From contig DATDEH010000053.1 of NCBI GenBank assembly GCA_036523395.1, positions 1 through 64,000 of the forward strand: 64,000 bases of DNA. Reading direction: 5' to 3'. Each line of letters opens with the position of its first letter. The first letter of the stretch is position 1. The notes beneath the pieces were generated by a model. That model was not told the origin of the DNA. It did not search any database and saw nothing but the letters and a program-made list of their open reading frames with translations. The DNA is from Candidatus Limnocylindria bacterium (lineage in GTDB: Bacteria; Chloroflexota; Limnocylindria; P2-11E). A program made the position numbers and the translations under genes. This document shows, in pieces, positions 1 to 7,884 of the stretch.

Positions 1-221
1 TCGAACGAGCGGATCACCGGATGCTTCGTCGCGTGGTAGTGCTTGGTGGCATGTTTGTTCGGCGAGTCGTCGCAGCACCCGACGTGGCCGCAGGTAAGGC
101 AGAGCCGGAGGTGCACCCAGCGGTCACCGCTCGCGAGGCACTCCTCGCAGCCGCGCGGCGTGTTGGGCGCGTGGTCTTTCGCGGCCCGCAGATGCGCACA
201 GAGCTGCGTTACGCCGGTCAC
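1..221 (-). CDS. UBP-type zinc-finger protein (3' end outside window)
   Basis: Reading leftward from a GTG at 221, the frame is open to the window edge, about 73 residues. It carries closely spaced Cys/His pairs: CAHL, CEEC, CLTCGH, then CCDD and an HATKHYHATKHP segment. This spacing and the C-terminal His cluster are typical of the small bacterial zf-UBP (PF02148) proteins, usually 80-100 residues, so only a short tail is probably missing. In eukaryotes this fold binds the free C-terminus of ubiquitin; the role in bacteria is unknown to me. A GGAGGA lies immediately before the GTG, closer than ideal, so the start is uncertain. The gene is divergent from the transporter operon that starts 40 bases away. 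Confidence 0.7.
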   Translation of the reverse strand, partial: MTGVTQLCAHLRAAKDHAPNTPRGCEECLASGDRWVHLRLCLTCGHVGCCDDSPNKHATKHYHATKHPVIRSF

Positions 222-261
222 TCCTCCGACGATACTCGTCCGTCGCTCATATCCTCCAGCG

Positions 262-1236
262 GTGGCGAGCACGCGGGGCGCGACGGTGGAGTTCCGCGAC
301 GTCTCGAAGCGCTACCCAGGGCAGGCCGCCGTCGACCGGCTCTCGTTCAAGGTCCCGGCGGGAAAGATCTGCATCCTCGTCGGACCGAGCGGCTCCGGAA
401 AGACGACCTCTCTGAAGATGGTGAACCGGCTCATCGAGCCGAGCGGCGGGTCCATCTTCATCGATGGACAGGACGTCCTGCACAAGGAGCCGACTGCCCT
501 CCGGCGTGGCATCGGATACGTCATCCAGCAGGTCGGGCTCTTCCCGCACCAGACGATCGCCGAGAACGTCGGGACGGTGCCGCGGCTTCTCGGCTGGCCA
601 AAGACGCGCATCGACGCGCGGACCGAAGGGCTGCTTGCGCTCGTCGGTCTTGAGCCGTCGCGGTTCGCAGCGCGCTATCCGGCTCAGCTGTCAGGCGGTG
701 AGCGGCAGCGTGTGGGAGTCGCACGCGCTCTCGCGGCCGAGCCGCCGGTGATGCTGATGGACGAGCCGTTCGGCGCGGTCGACCCGATCGTGCGCGATCG
801 CCTTCAGAACGAATTCCTTCGCATCCAGCGCGACCAGGGGACGACGGTGCTGTTCGTGACGCACGACATCGACGAGGCGATCAAGCTCGGTGACCGCGTC
901 GCGGTGATGCGCGCGGGCAAGCTGGTGCAATACGCACCGCCCGCGGAGCTCCTCGCACACCCGGTGAACGAATTCGTCGCGGAGTTCGTCGGCTCCGATC
1001 GCGGACTGAAGCGGCTCGCGCTGCTTACGGTCGGCGGTGTCGATCTCGACACGAGCGTCGCGCGGGCGAGCGTGTCGTCGCACGCACCGGTCCTCGCTCC
1101 AGCGACCACGCTTCGCGACGCGCTCATACGCATGCTCGCGAGCGAGGCGCAGGTCGGCGTCGTTCTCGACGGGCAGCGCTATGTGGGCGTGCTGACGCTT
1201 TCGAAGATCGGCAAGATGATCCGGAGCGACGCGTGA
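262..1236 (+). CDS. opuCA: Glycine betaine/carnitine/choline ABC transporter ATP-binding protein
   Basis: ATPase of an osmoprotectant importer, 324 residues from a GTG at 262. The frame is open further upstream, but that stretch reads as non-protein and overlaps the divergent zinc-finger gene. Visible motifs are Walker A GPSGSGKTT (about 41-49), signature LSGGERQRV, Walker B LMDEPFG and switch His in VTHD. After about residue 240 there is a short CBS-type regulatory region ending in GVLTLSKIGKM, as in OpuCA/ProV proteins that sense ionic strength. It is followed with a 4-base overlap by two permeases and then by the binding protein, so all four parts of an OpuC-type system are present. The exact substrate (betaine, choline, carnitine) cannot be read from the sequence. 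Confidence 0.9.
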   Translation: MASTRGATVEFRDVSKRYPGQAAVDRLSFKVPAGKICILVGPSGSGKTTSLKMVNRLIEPSGGSIFIDGQDVLHKEPTALRRGIGYVIQQVGLFPHQTIAENVGTVPRLLGWPKTRIDARTEGLLALVGLEPSRFAARYPAQLSGGERQRVGVARALAAEPPVMLMDEPFGAVDPIVRDRLQNEFLRIQRDQGTTVLFVTHDIDEAIKLGDRVAVMRAGKLVQYAPPAELLAHPVNEFVAEFVGSDRGLKRLALLTVGGVDLDTSVARASVSSHAPVLAPATTLRDALIRMLASEAQVGVVLDGQRYVGVLTLSKIGKMIRSDA

Positions 1237-1886
1237 CCCCGGGCGAGCCGCTGATCCGCTGGGATTGGATCGCGAGCCACCTTGACGAGTTCGCGTTCCG
1301 GCTCGGCGAACACGTCGAGCTGACGGTGATCGCGGTGGGCGTCGGTTTCGTCATGGCCTTCGCCCTCTCGCTGCTCATCCTCCGGTTGCCGCGTGCCGAA
1401 GGTCCGATCACCTGGATCACCGGAACGCTCTACACGATCCCGAGCCTCGCGCTCTTCGCGCTGCTCATCCCGTACACCGGTCTCACGATCCTCACGGCGG
1501 AGATCGGGCTCGTCGGCTACACGCTGCTCATCTTCATCAACAACATCGTGCGCGGGATCCGCGGTGTGCCCGCCGACGTACGCGAAGCCGCGGTCGGCAT
1601 GGGCTACACGCCGCGCGAGGTCCTTTGGCGCGTCGAGCTGCCACTCGCGGCTGCGGTCATCATCGCCGGCATCCGCGTCGCGACCGTCAGCACGATCGGG
1701 CTCGTGACCGTGACCGCATTGATCGGACAGGGTGGGTTCGGATTCCTCATCCTCATCGGGCTGCAGCGCTTCTTCACCACCGAGCTGATCGCAGGCGCGG
1801 TCCTCTCGGTGGCGCTCGCCGTCGTGGCTGACGCGCTGCTGGTGCTGCTGCAACGCCGGCTCACCCCGTGGGCGGAAGTCGCATGA
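1233..1886 (+). CDS. opuCB: OpuC-type ABC transporter permease 1
   Basis: Integral membrane permease of the osmoprotectant transporter, 217 residues. The GTG start overlaps the stop of the ATPase gene. Five to six hydrophobic spans are visible. The cytoplasmic EAA loop, which docks on the ATPase, is seen in the stretch reading REAAVGMGYTPREVLWRVELP. It resembles the OpuCB/OpuCD/YehY permeases. The stop overlaps the start of the second permease (ATGA). The two permeases are different proteins, so the membrane part is likely a heterodimer. Confidence 0.88.
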   Translation: MTPGEPLIRWDWIASHLDEFAFRLGEHVELTVIAVGVGFVMAFALSLLILRLPRAEGPITWITGTLYTIPSLALFALLIPYTGLTILTAEIGLVGYTLLIFINNIVRGIRGVPADVREAAVGMGYTPREVLWRVELPLAAAVIIAGIRVATVSTIGLVTVTALIGQGGFGFLILIGLQRFFTTELIAGAVLSVALAVVADALLVLLQRRLTPWAEVA

Positions 1887-2584
1887 ACCTGCTCGGGGAC
1901 GTCGCGCGCTGGTTCGCCGATCCCGCGCACTATCGAGGGAGCGATGCGGTCCAGACTCGGATCCTCGAGCACCTCGAGGTGTCCGGCCTGGCGGTGCTGG
2001 TGGGCATCCTCGTCGCGCTGCCGGTCGGCCTGTACCTCGGGCACACCGGCCGCTTCGCCTTTGTCGCCGTGAACGTCGCGAACATCGGGCGCGCGATCCC
2101 CTCGCTCGCCGCGATCGCCCTTGCGATCCCCATTGCCGGCACGCTCCTCGGCGTCGAGCACGGCCTCGGCTTCTGGCCGACGTTCTTCGCCCTCATCCCG
2201 CTCGCGATCCCGCCAATCCTCACCAACGCGTACGTCGCCGTGCGAGGGGTGGACAGGGACGTCATCGAGGCCGCACGCGGCATGGGCGTGAGCGAGGCCG
2301 GGATCCTGCGCCGGATCGAGCTTCCACTCGCGCTTCCGCTGATCCTCGCCGGCATCCGCACCGCCGCGGTGAACGTCATCGCCACCGCGACGCTCGGTGC
2401 CCTGGTCGCCTTCGGCGGTCTAGGGCGGTACATCGTCGACGGCCTCGCGCTCCAGGAGTTCGACCGGTTGTTCGCGGGTGCGCTGCTGGTCGCACTTCTT
2501 GCCATCGCCGTGGAGGTAGCACTGCGCACATTCGAACGCGCCGCGGTATCCCCGGGCATACGCGTTCGACAAGGCGCGTTGTAG
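1883..2584 (+). CDS. opuCD: OpuC-type ABC transporter permease 2
   Basis: Second permease of the osmoprotectant importer, 233 residues. The ATG at 1883 was chosen because it overlaps the preceding stop as ATGA and has GGCGGAAG a few bases upstream; an in-frame GTG at 1868 would add five residues. An amphipathic N-terminus is followed by several membrane spans and an EAA loop (EAARGMGVSEAGILRRIELP). It follows the usual order ATPase-permease-permease-binding protein. The 76 bases before the next gene hold nothing but its ribosome-binding site. Confidence 0.88.
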   Translation: MNLLGDVARWFADPAHYRGSDAVQTRILEHLEVSGLAVLVGILVALPVGLYLGHTGRFAFVAVNVANIGRAIPSLAAIALAIPIAGTLLGVEHGLGFWPTFFALIPLAIPPILTNAYVAVRGVDRDVIEAARGMGVSEAGILRRIELPLALPLILAGIRTAAVNVIATATLGALVAFGGLGRYIVDGLALQEFDRLFAGALLVALLAIAVEVALRTFERAAVSPGIRVRQGAL

Positions 2585-2660
2585 GGGATGGCCCTCGGGG
2601 AGGGCGATACTGCCAGCGTGGGCCGAGAGAAACGCGCTGCGGCCCGGAAGGAGTTCCCAG

Positions 2661-3569
2661 TTGAACCGAGCGATCCGCGTCGCGATCCCATTCATCGTGG
2701 CGGCACTCGTCGCGAGCGCCTGCGGCGGTGCCTCCTCTGGCGGAGCCAAACCGGCGATCACCATCGGCTCCACCAACTTCAGCGAACAGCTCGTCCTCGG
2801 GGAGCTGTACAGCCAGATCCTCGAGTCCAACGGTTATGCCGTGACGCGCAAGTTCAACCTCGGCAACCGCGAGATCGTCTTCCCCGCCCTGCAGAGTGGG
2901 CAGATCGACATGGAAGCGGACTACCTCGCGACGCTCCTCGCATTCGTCGACAAGACCGCCGCTGGGTCGACCGACCCGAAGGCGACGGCGGCGACGCTGC
3001 AAAAGGCGCTCACGGCAAAGAGCCTCACGGTCCTTGACTACGCACCGGCGGTGGACCAGAACGGCTTCGTCGTGACGAAGGCGACCGCCGACAAGTACAA
3101 GCTCGCCAAGCTCTCCGATCTCGCGGCCGTCGGCAACCAGCTCGTGATGGGTGGTCCGGCGGAATGCCCGAACCGCGAGTTCTGCGCGCTGGGTCTGAAG
3201 AACAAGTACGGCATCACCTTCAAGGAATTCAAGCCGCTCGACACCGGTGGTCCACTCACCGTGCAGGCGCTCGTCGGCGGACAGATAGACGTGGGCCTGC
3301 TGTTCACGAGTGACGCGACCATCGCGGTGCGGGGGTTCGTGCTCCTCGCAGACGACAAGCAGCTTCAGCTCTCTGACAACGTCGCGCCGGTGGTGCGCAA
3401 CGACTACCTCACGAAAGCGGGCGACGACTTCAAGAAGGTCGTGAACTCCATCGCGCCCAAGCTGACGACCGCTGAGCTCACCGGGATGAACAAGCTCGTC
3501 GAGGTCGACAAGAAGGACCCCAAGGATGTCGCCAAGGAGTGGCTGAAGAAGCAGGGCCTCATCAAATAG
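2661..3569 (+). CDS. opuCC: Osmoprotectant ABC transporter substrate-binding lipoprotein
   Basis: OpuAC-family extracellular binding protein, 302 residues. It starts at TTG 2661 behind AAGGAG (about 2648-2653). The N-terminus is a lipoprotein signal peptide with lipobox VASAC, so the mature protein is anchored outside the membrane. The body begins with the typical ITIGSTNFSEQLVLGELYSQ strand and continues through the OsmF/OpuCC-like fold (GGPAECPNR, DTGGPLTVQALVGGQIDVG). It ends 31 bases inside the next gene, indicating translational coupling. Quaternary-ammonium substrates are the family norm; aromatic-cage residues were not verified. Confidence 0.88.
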   Translation: MNRAIRVAIPFIVAALVASACGGASSGGAKPAITIGSTNFSEQLVLGELYSQILESNGYAVTRKFNLGNREIVFPALQSGQIDMEADYLATLLAFVDKTAAGSTDPKATAATLQKALTAKSLTVLDYAPAVDQNGFVVTKATADKYKLAKLSDLAAVGNQLVMGGPAECPNREFCALGLKNKYGITFKEFKPLDTGGPLTVQALVGGQIDVGLLFTSDATIAVRGFVLLADDKQLQLSDNVAPVVRNDYLTKAGDDFKKVVNSIAPKLTTAELTGMNKLVEVDKKDPKDVAKEWLKKQGLIK

Positions 3570-3967
3570 GAGACTGGATCTCACTCGGCGGCGCGCTCTT
3601 ACGGGGTGCTGCCGTCACGTCGTGGGGCGATGGCGGAGAGTGCGAGCTCTTCGCCATCCACGACGACGGACAGCTTCGCGATCGCTATTGGGATGGCAAG
3701 AGCTGGCACGAGTGGGAGGCGCTCGGCGGGACCTTCACGGGCCAGCCAGCGGCCGCGGCTCGCGATGTGGACCGCATCGACGTCTTTGCCTTCGACCGCG
3801 ATGGGCGCCTGAATCATTGCTGGTGGGACGGAAAGCGCTGGGTCCCCTGGGAGATCGTCGAGGGGGCGCCGCGCGGTGACAGCGTGAGCTGTTCCTGGAG
3901 CGCCGGACGGCTGGATGTCTTTGTCAATCGTGAGGGCGGAGCCCTCTGGTATCGGGCGCTGGAGTGA
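3539..3967 (+). CDS. PLL-like beta-propeller repeat protein
   Basis: Protein of 142 residues made of about three propeller-blade repeats. Each blade has the pattern [F/V]-[A/V]-x-[D/E]-x-[D/G]-G-x-L-x-x-x-x-W-[D]-G-x-x-W-x-x-W-E, seen as YWDGKSWHEWEALGG and again as WWDGKRWVPWEIVEG. This is the repeat of PLL/fucose-lectin-like and sialidase-like propellers. Complete propellers have five to seven blades, so this is a partial one or must oligomerise. There is no signal peptide. The GTG start at 3539 lies inside the opuCC tail, and the stop overlaps the next start as GTGA, so it is translated as part of the transporter operon. Function is unknown; glycan binding is only a family-based guess. Confidence 0.65.
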   Translation: MAEEAGPHQIGDWISLGGALLRGAAVTSWGDGGECELFAIHDDGQLRDRYWDGKSWHEWEALGGTFTGQPAAAARDVDRIDVFAFDRDGRLNHCWWDGKRWVPWEIVEGAPRGDSVSCSWSAGRLDVFVNREGGALWYRALE

Positions 3968-5334
3968 CCGAAAGGACTTTCGACTTCGTGATCATCGGTG
4001 CGGGCGCCGCAGGCGAGGCCGCCGCGAGTTACGCGCGCGCACGCGGCGCGTCGGTCGCCATCGTGGACCGCGACCTCTTCGGCGGCTCGTGCCCGTTCTG
4101 GGCTTGCATGCCGTCGAAGACGCTGCTGCACGCGGCCGAGGTCCGCGCGCACGGCGGCGAGTACCCGTGGCCGAAAGCCTCGGACCGCCGCGACTACATG
4201 ATCGTCCGCGAGAAGCGCGACTACCCGGACGACACCGGTCATGTAAAAGGACTCGAGGAGAACGGCGCGATCGTCGTCCGCGGAACAGCAAGGCTCGCGG
4301 GACCCGGACGCGTCGACGTGACGCACGACAGCAAGACGCACATGCTCGCGGCGAAGAACGTCGTTATCGCCGTTGGCTCGGTCGGCAAGGTGCCTCCGAT
4401 CGACGGGCTCGCACAGGCTGGGTACTGGACGAATGTCGAAGCGACCTCGACTCGAACGCTCCCTCGGAGCATCGCCGTCCTCGGCGCCGGCCCCTCGGGC
4501 GTTGAGATCGCGCAGTACTTCGCACGGTTCGACGTGCGTACCGTGATCGTCGCACCGCGGCAGGTGAATCCCACGGATCACCCGCGCAGCTCCGAGCTGA
4601 TCGCCGAAACGCTTCGCCGCGCCGGCGTCGATGTGCGGACCGGCGTGCGCGCGCAGCGCGTTCGCCCGAACGCCGGCCCCGGCGGCGAGCACGTCATCGA
4701 TCTCTCGGACGGTTCGACGGTTTCGACCGAGGTCATCCAGCTGTCCGTCGGCCGCACGGCTGCGCCGGCGCTCAAGACGCTCGGCCTCGACACCATCGGC
4801 ATCACGTACGACGGAGCCGACACGCTGAGTATCGGCGATGACCTGCGGCTCGCTTCGAACGTGTACGCGATCGGCGACGCGGTCGGACGCGAGCTCAGCA
4901 CGCACCTCGGTCATTACGAAGGCGAGATCGCGGTGCGCATCGCACTCGGCGACGACGTGCGGGCAGACTTCAGCGCGATCCCGCGCGTCGTGTACACCGA
5001 TCCGGAGACGGCGGCCGTCGGTCTTCGCCTCGACGAGGCACGAGAGCGCGGCATCGACGCGTTCGAGGAGACCATCGACCTGCCGAAGACCTCGAAGGGC
5101 TACATCGTCGAGGCCGATCTCGGCCATGTCACGATCGTCGTCGACCGCGCGAACAAGATCGTGGTCGGCGCCTTCATCGGTGGAGCCGGCGCGAGCGAAG
5201 CGATCCACCAGGCCGTGCTCGCGGTGAAGCTGCGGATCCCGCTCGACACGCTCGCGCAGACCGTCAACGCTTTCCCAACGACTGCACGCGAGCTCGGCGG
5301 ACGATTCGCGTCAGCCGCGCTCAAGCTGCGCTGA
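3964..5334 (+). CDS. Pyridine nucleotide-disulfide oxidoreductase (mercuric reductase/lipoamide dehydrogenase-like)
   Basis: FAD-dependent oxidoreductase of 456 residues; GTG start overlapping the previous stop. The N-terminal FAD fold is VIIGAGAAGEAAA. The redox-active disulfide lies in GGSCPFWACMPSKTLL, a CxxxxC motif with an unusual hydrophobic loop. The NAD(P) fold is VLGAGPSGVEIAQ and the second FAD motif is YAIGDAVG. The dimerisation domain follows (YTDPETAAVG). In lipoamide dehydrogenases the C-terminus has an HPTxxE active-site His; here the corresponding stretch is NAFPTTARE, so the catalytic His is replaced by Phe. The natural acceptor is therefore unlikely to be lipoamide and cannot be named. 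The 3' end overlaps the convergent gene by 24 bases. Confidence 0.85.
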   Translation: MTERTFDFVIIGAGAAGEAAASYARARGASVAIVDRDLFGGSCPFWACMPSKTLLHAAEVRAHGGEYPWPKASDRRDYMIVREKRDYPDDTGHVKGLEENGAIVVRGTARLAGPGRVDVTHDSKTHMLAAKNVVIAVGSVGKVPPIDGLAQAGYWTNVEATSTRTLPRSIAVLGAGPSGVEIAQYFARFDVRTVIVAPRQVNPTDHPRSSELIAETLRRAGVDVRTGVRAQRVRPNAGPGGEHVIDLSDGSTVSTEVIQLSVGRTAAPALKTLGLDTIGITYDGADTLSIGDDLRLASNVYAIGDAVGRELSTHLGHYEGEIAVRIALGDDVRADFSAIPRVVYTDPETAAVGLRLDEARERGIDAFEETIDLPKTSKGYIVEADLGHVTIVVDRANKIVVGAFIGGAGASEAIHQAVLAVKLRIPLDTLAQTVNAFPTTARELGGRFASAALKLR

Positions 5335-5901
5335 CAACCGGGCGAGCACGATCTCGAGATCGCTCGCGGGCGACCCGCTCGTGAGCCGTATGACCTTTCC
5401 GATGTGCCTCCCGACCGCGCCTGCTACGCCGGCACGCGTCCACTGCTCCCCCACGTCTTCCGGCACATCTCCGTAGCGTTGGCGCACCGAGCGGAGGAAG
5501 CGGTAGAGCCGGCGGTATCCCGGGAATGCTTGGGTTCCGGCAAGGTCCGCTCGCATATGCCGGCTCACGATCCGGAGCGCCGCGGTCGCGAATGGGGGGT
5601 CGCACCAAACGATGAGGTCGCTCGCCTCGGCGACCCTCTCGATGAACGCCGGCTCCGCTCCCTCGACGATCCAGCCGACACGAGCGAGGTGATCGTCGAG
5701 GACCGCCTGTCGCGCCGCGAGCACCCCCTGAGACGGGTGGCCTGCCGAATCGCGCTCGAGGCGGACACCGCCGGGGAGACCGCGCCAATCGAGGTGCTCG
5801 TCGAGACGCAGGACCGCGACTCCTAGACGGTCACCGAGCGTCGCCGCGAGCGTGGTCTTGCCGCTGCCCGGACCGCCAACGATGTAGATCCGCGCGGCCA
5901 C
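5311..5901 (-). CDS. P-loop kinase-like protein (FlaR/adenylate-kinase type)
   Basis: Cytoplasmic P-loop NTPase, 196 residues from GTG 5901, placed because the domain starts right there (ARIYIVGGPGSGKTTLA). Walker A is GGPGSGKTT at about 8-16. Other visible parts are the LDEHLDWRG segment, WIVEGAEP, and a lid-like arginine-rich stretch in the C-terminal half. This is the arrangement of topology-modulation/shikimate-kinase-like small-molecule kinases; the substrate is unknown. It starts 9 bases after the stop of the upstream gene on the same strand and its 3' end overlaps the convergent oxidoreductase gene. Confidence 0.75.
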   Translation of the reverse strand: MAARIYIVGGPGSGKTTLAATLGDRLGVAVLRLDEHLDWRGLPGGVRLERDSAGHPSQGVLAARQAVLDDHLARVGWIVEGAEPAFIERVAEASDLIVWCDPPFATAALRIVSRHMRADLAGTQAFPGYRRLYRFLRSVRQRYGDVPEDVGEQWTRAGVAGAVGRHIGKVIRLTSGSPASDLEIVLARLSAQLERG

Positions 5902-5909
5902 GCGCCTGG

Positions 5910-7361
5910 TCAGGGAAGCGGTGCGAGCACCGAAGTCAACTGCGAACGATGCTCGGCGGTCTCGAAGTCGAGCAGCGGATTCGTCGGCAGAAGATGTTCG
6001 GTGACGACGTTGTTCTTGCGGACATAGACGGCGGGATAGATCTCGGCCTTCGGGTTCGCCTCGACAGCGACCGCCACGCCGTCCGGCCCGTCTCCGTCGA
6101 CGAACAGCTGCAGCGGCACGATGCCGTCGTCGATGATGCCGCGCGCACTGTCCCACAGGAGCGAGCGCGCGAGATACGACTTCTGGTGCCAGAGCTCGGG
6201 AGCTCGCGACAGCTCAGAGAGCAGGTAGCCCAGCACCTCGTCGCGCTTCAGTGTTGGTCGCGCGGGATCGATGCCGAAGTACGTGCGCGCGATGTGTCGC
6301 GCGAGGATGCGTGCGTTGTAACGGTGGCCATGCACCGCGCCCGAGCTGCTCGGGATCCCGTTCTTCTTGAGCCCCGGCGCGCCTCGTGTGGCAGTGCCGG
6401 CGAAGTAGAGATGGGGCACGCTGATGCTCTCGAACAGAGGAGTCTGTGACGGGATCTTCTCGCGGCCGGAGCTCACGACGCCGAGCTCTGGAAGATCGCC
6501 GAGCGGCGGCTGGAAGCCCGTCGTGGCGATGACGTCCTCGGTCTCGAACACGAGCGTCCCGCCCCCGTCGCTGCGCGTGGTCCGCACGCGGAATCCGCTC
6601 CCGGTACGCGCTACTTCGTCGATCGACGCGTTCATGATCACCACGCCACCGCCCAGGATGTGGTCCTCGTAAGGTTGCACGTACCGCGCGCGCACTCCCA
6701 CGAGCGAGTTGGTGACGACGGAGAGCTGCGTCGGGCGCGGGGACGCGAGCACGATCTGCCGCGCCCACGGAAGGAACCCGTTCGCGAGCTCGAACGCCGA
6801 AGTCTCCTTTCCGATGATGAACACGCGCTTGCCCGCGTACGTCTCGGGCGCGCGCGTGTCGGCGTAGTGAGGTACGTGCTCGATACCGGGGATCTCCGGC
6901 TTCCACGGCTCCGCCAGCCCGAACGCGAACACGACGACGCGCGCCCGGTACTCACCGGCGCTCGTCCGCAAACGGAAACCCTCGCCGTCACGTGCCGTTC
7001 CGGTCCAGCGGCAGCCGTACCGCACGCGGATCCCCGTTTCGCGCGCGAACGTCGCGATGTTCTGCTCCATCTCCGCGCGCGAGGGGAAGTACGACGTCCC
7101 GTCCATGAGGCGCGGCTGGATCGCGCGGTGCTGGTCGTCGTCGGGGATGAGCGAGTTCCAGTCGTAGCGTTCGTAGAAGCGAGTTCCGCGTTCGAACGGC
7201 GCGAACGGCTTCGTCCATGAAAGGAGGCGCTGGAAGAATGGCCAGCGCCGGAACATCCCGCCGGGCGCCGGATCGGCGGAGATCACCGCGTGGGGAACGC
7301 CGAAGTACCTGAGCGCGTACGACAGCTGCAGACCGCCGGGGCCGCTGCCGACGACGACCAC
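5910..7361 (-). CDS. Flavin-containing monooxygenase-like FAD oxidoreductase
   Basis: Protein of about 483 residues with an FAD-binding GSGPGGLQ at the very N-terminus. A second dinucleotide-binding segment reads RVFIIGKETSAFELANG, and a TTGFQPP motif marks the C-terminal part of the FAD/NAD core, as in flavin monooxygenases and FAD-dependent NAD(P)-binding oxidoreductases. In the second site the usual GxGxSG is IGKETS, a weak match. The GTG at 7361 is the first start codon in frame; the frame is open upstream into the neighbouring gene and would add a natural-looking EYP, so the real start may be slightly upstream. Likely co-transcribed with the cyclic-nucleotide-binding gene before it and the kinase after it. 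Confidence 0.78.
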   Translation of the reverse strand: MVVVGSGPGGLQLSYALRYFGVPHAVISADPAPGGMFRRWPFFQRLLSWTKPFAPFERGTRFYERYDWNSLIPDDDQHRAIQPRLMDGTSYFPSRAEMEQNIATFARETGIRVRYGCRWTGTARDGEGFRLRTSAGEYRARVVVFAFGLAEPWKPEIPGIEHVPHYADTRAPETYAGKRVFIIGKETSAFELANGFLPWARQIVLASPRPTQLSVVTNSLVGVRARYVQPYEDHILGGGVVIMNASIDEVARTGSGFRVRTTRSDGGGTLVFETEDVIATTGFQPPLGDLPELGVVSSGREKIPSQTPLFESISVPHLYFAGTATRGAPGLKKNGIPSSSGAVHGHRYNARILARHIARTYFGIDPARPTLKRDEVLGYLLSELSRAPELWHQKSYLARSLLWDSARGIIDDGIVPLQLFVDGDGPDGVAVAVEANPKAEIYPAVYVRKNNVVTEHLLPTNPLLDFETAEHRSQLTSVLAPLP

Positions 7362-7393
7362 GGGATACTCGCCGGGCGGGAACGGCTGCTCGG

Positions 7394-7819
7394 CTAGCTC
7401 CGCCAGCGCGTTGCCGTCCGTAGCTTGCGCGCCTCGCTCTGCAACATGCGGAACATCACCTGCGGATGTCCGACCATGAATTGCTCGAGCGCGGGGCCGG
7501 GGATGATCGCGCAGTGGAGCTCGCGCGCGGCGACGATGTCCGCGACAGGTGGGTCGCCGAGGAGCGCCGAGATCTCGCCGAAGAAATCTCCGCGGCCGAG
7601 CCGCCCGTATTCCTTGCCGTCGACGCGGATGATGGCCTCGCCCGCGAGGATGACGTAAAAGCCCGATCCAGAGAGACCCTGTCGCAGGATGCGCTCGCCC
7701 TCGGCGAAGCGTCGCTCGTCAACGATGTGTGCGACGGACTCGAGCTCGGCGGCGCTGAGATCGGCGAAGAGCGAAAGGTTCGACAGCTTATCGCCGAGCT
7801 CGCCGCGGGTGGCTGCCAT
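7394..7819 (-). CDS. Cyclic nucleotide-binding domain protein
   Basis: Single cNMP-binding domain, about 141 residues from ATG 7819; an in-frame GTG at 7867 would add 16 residues that look random. Visible are LSLFADLSAAELE at the N-terminus, the phosphate-binding cassette GRGDFFGEISALLGDPPVAD, and a C-terminal helix. There is no helix-turn-helix, so it is not a CRP-type regulator but a stand-alone sensor. It precedes the flavin monooxygenase-like gene on the same strand and is divergent from a gene with an adenylate-cyclase domain. That suggests, by position only, that cAMP made by the neighbour is sensed here. In the cassette the Arg that binds the phosphate appears replaced (PPVAD), so cAMP binding is uncertain. 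Confidence 0.78.
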   Translation of the reverse strand: MAATRGELGDKLSNLSLFADLSAAELESVAHIVDERRFAEGERILRQGLSGSGFYVILAGEAIIRVDGKEYGRLGRGDFFGEISALLGDPPVADIVAARELHCAIIPGPALEQFMVGHPQVMFRMLQSEARKLRTATRWRS

Positions 7820-7884
7820 CGGCACATGTCTAGGCCTGCGGCGGTCGGTTGGCAACTCGCTGGTCACGAGCGGACAATCGAGAC

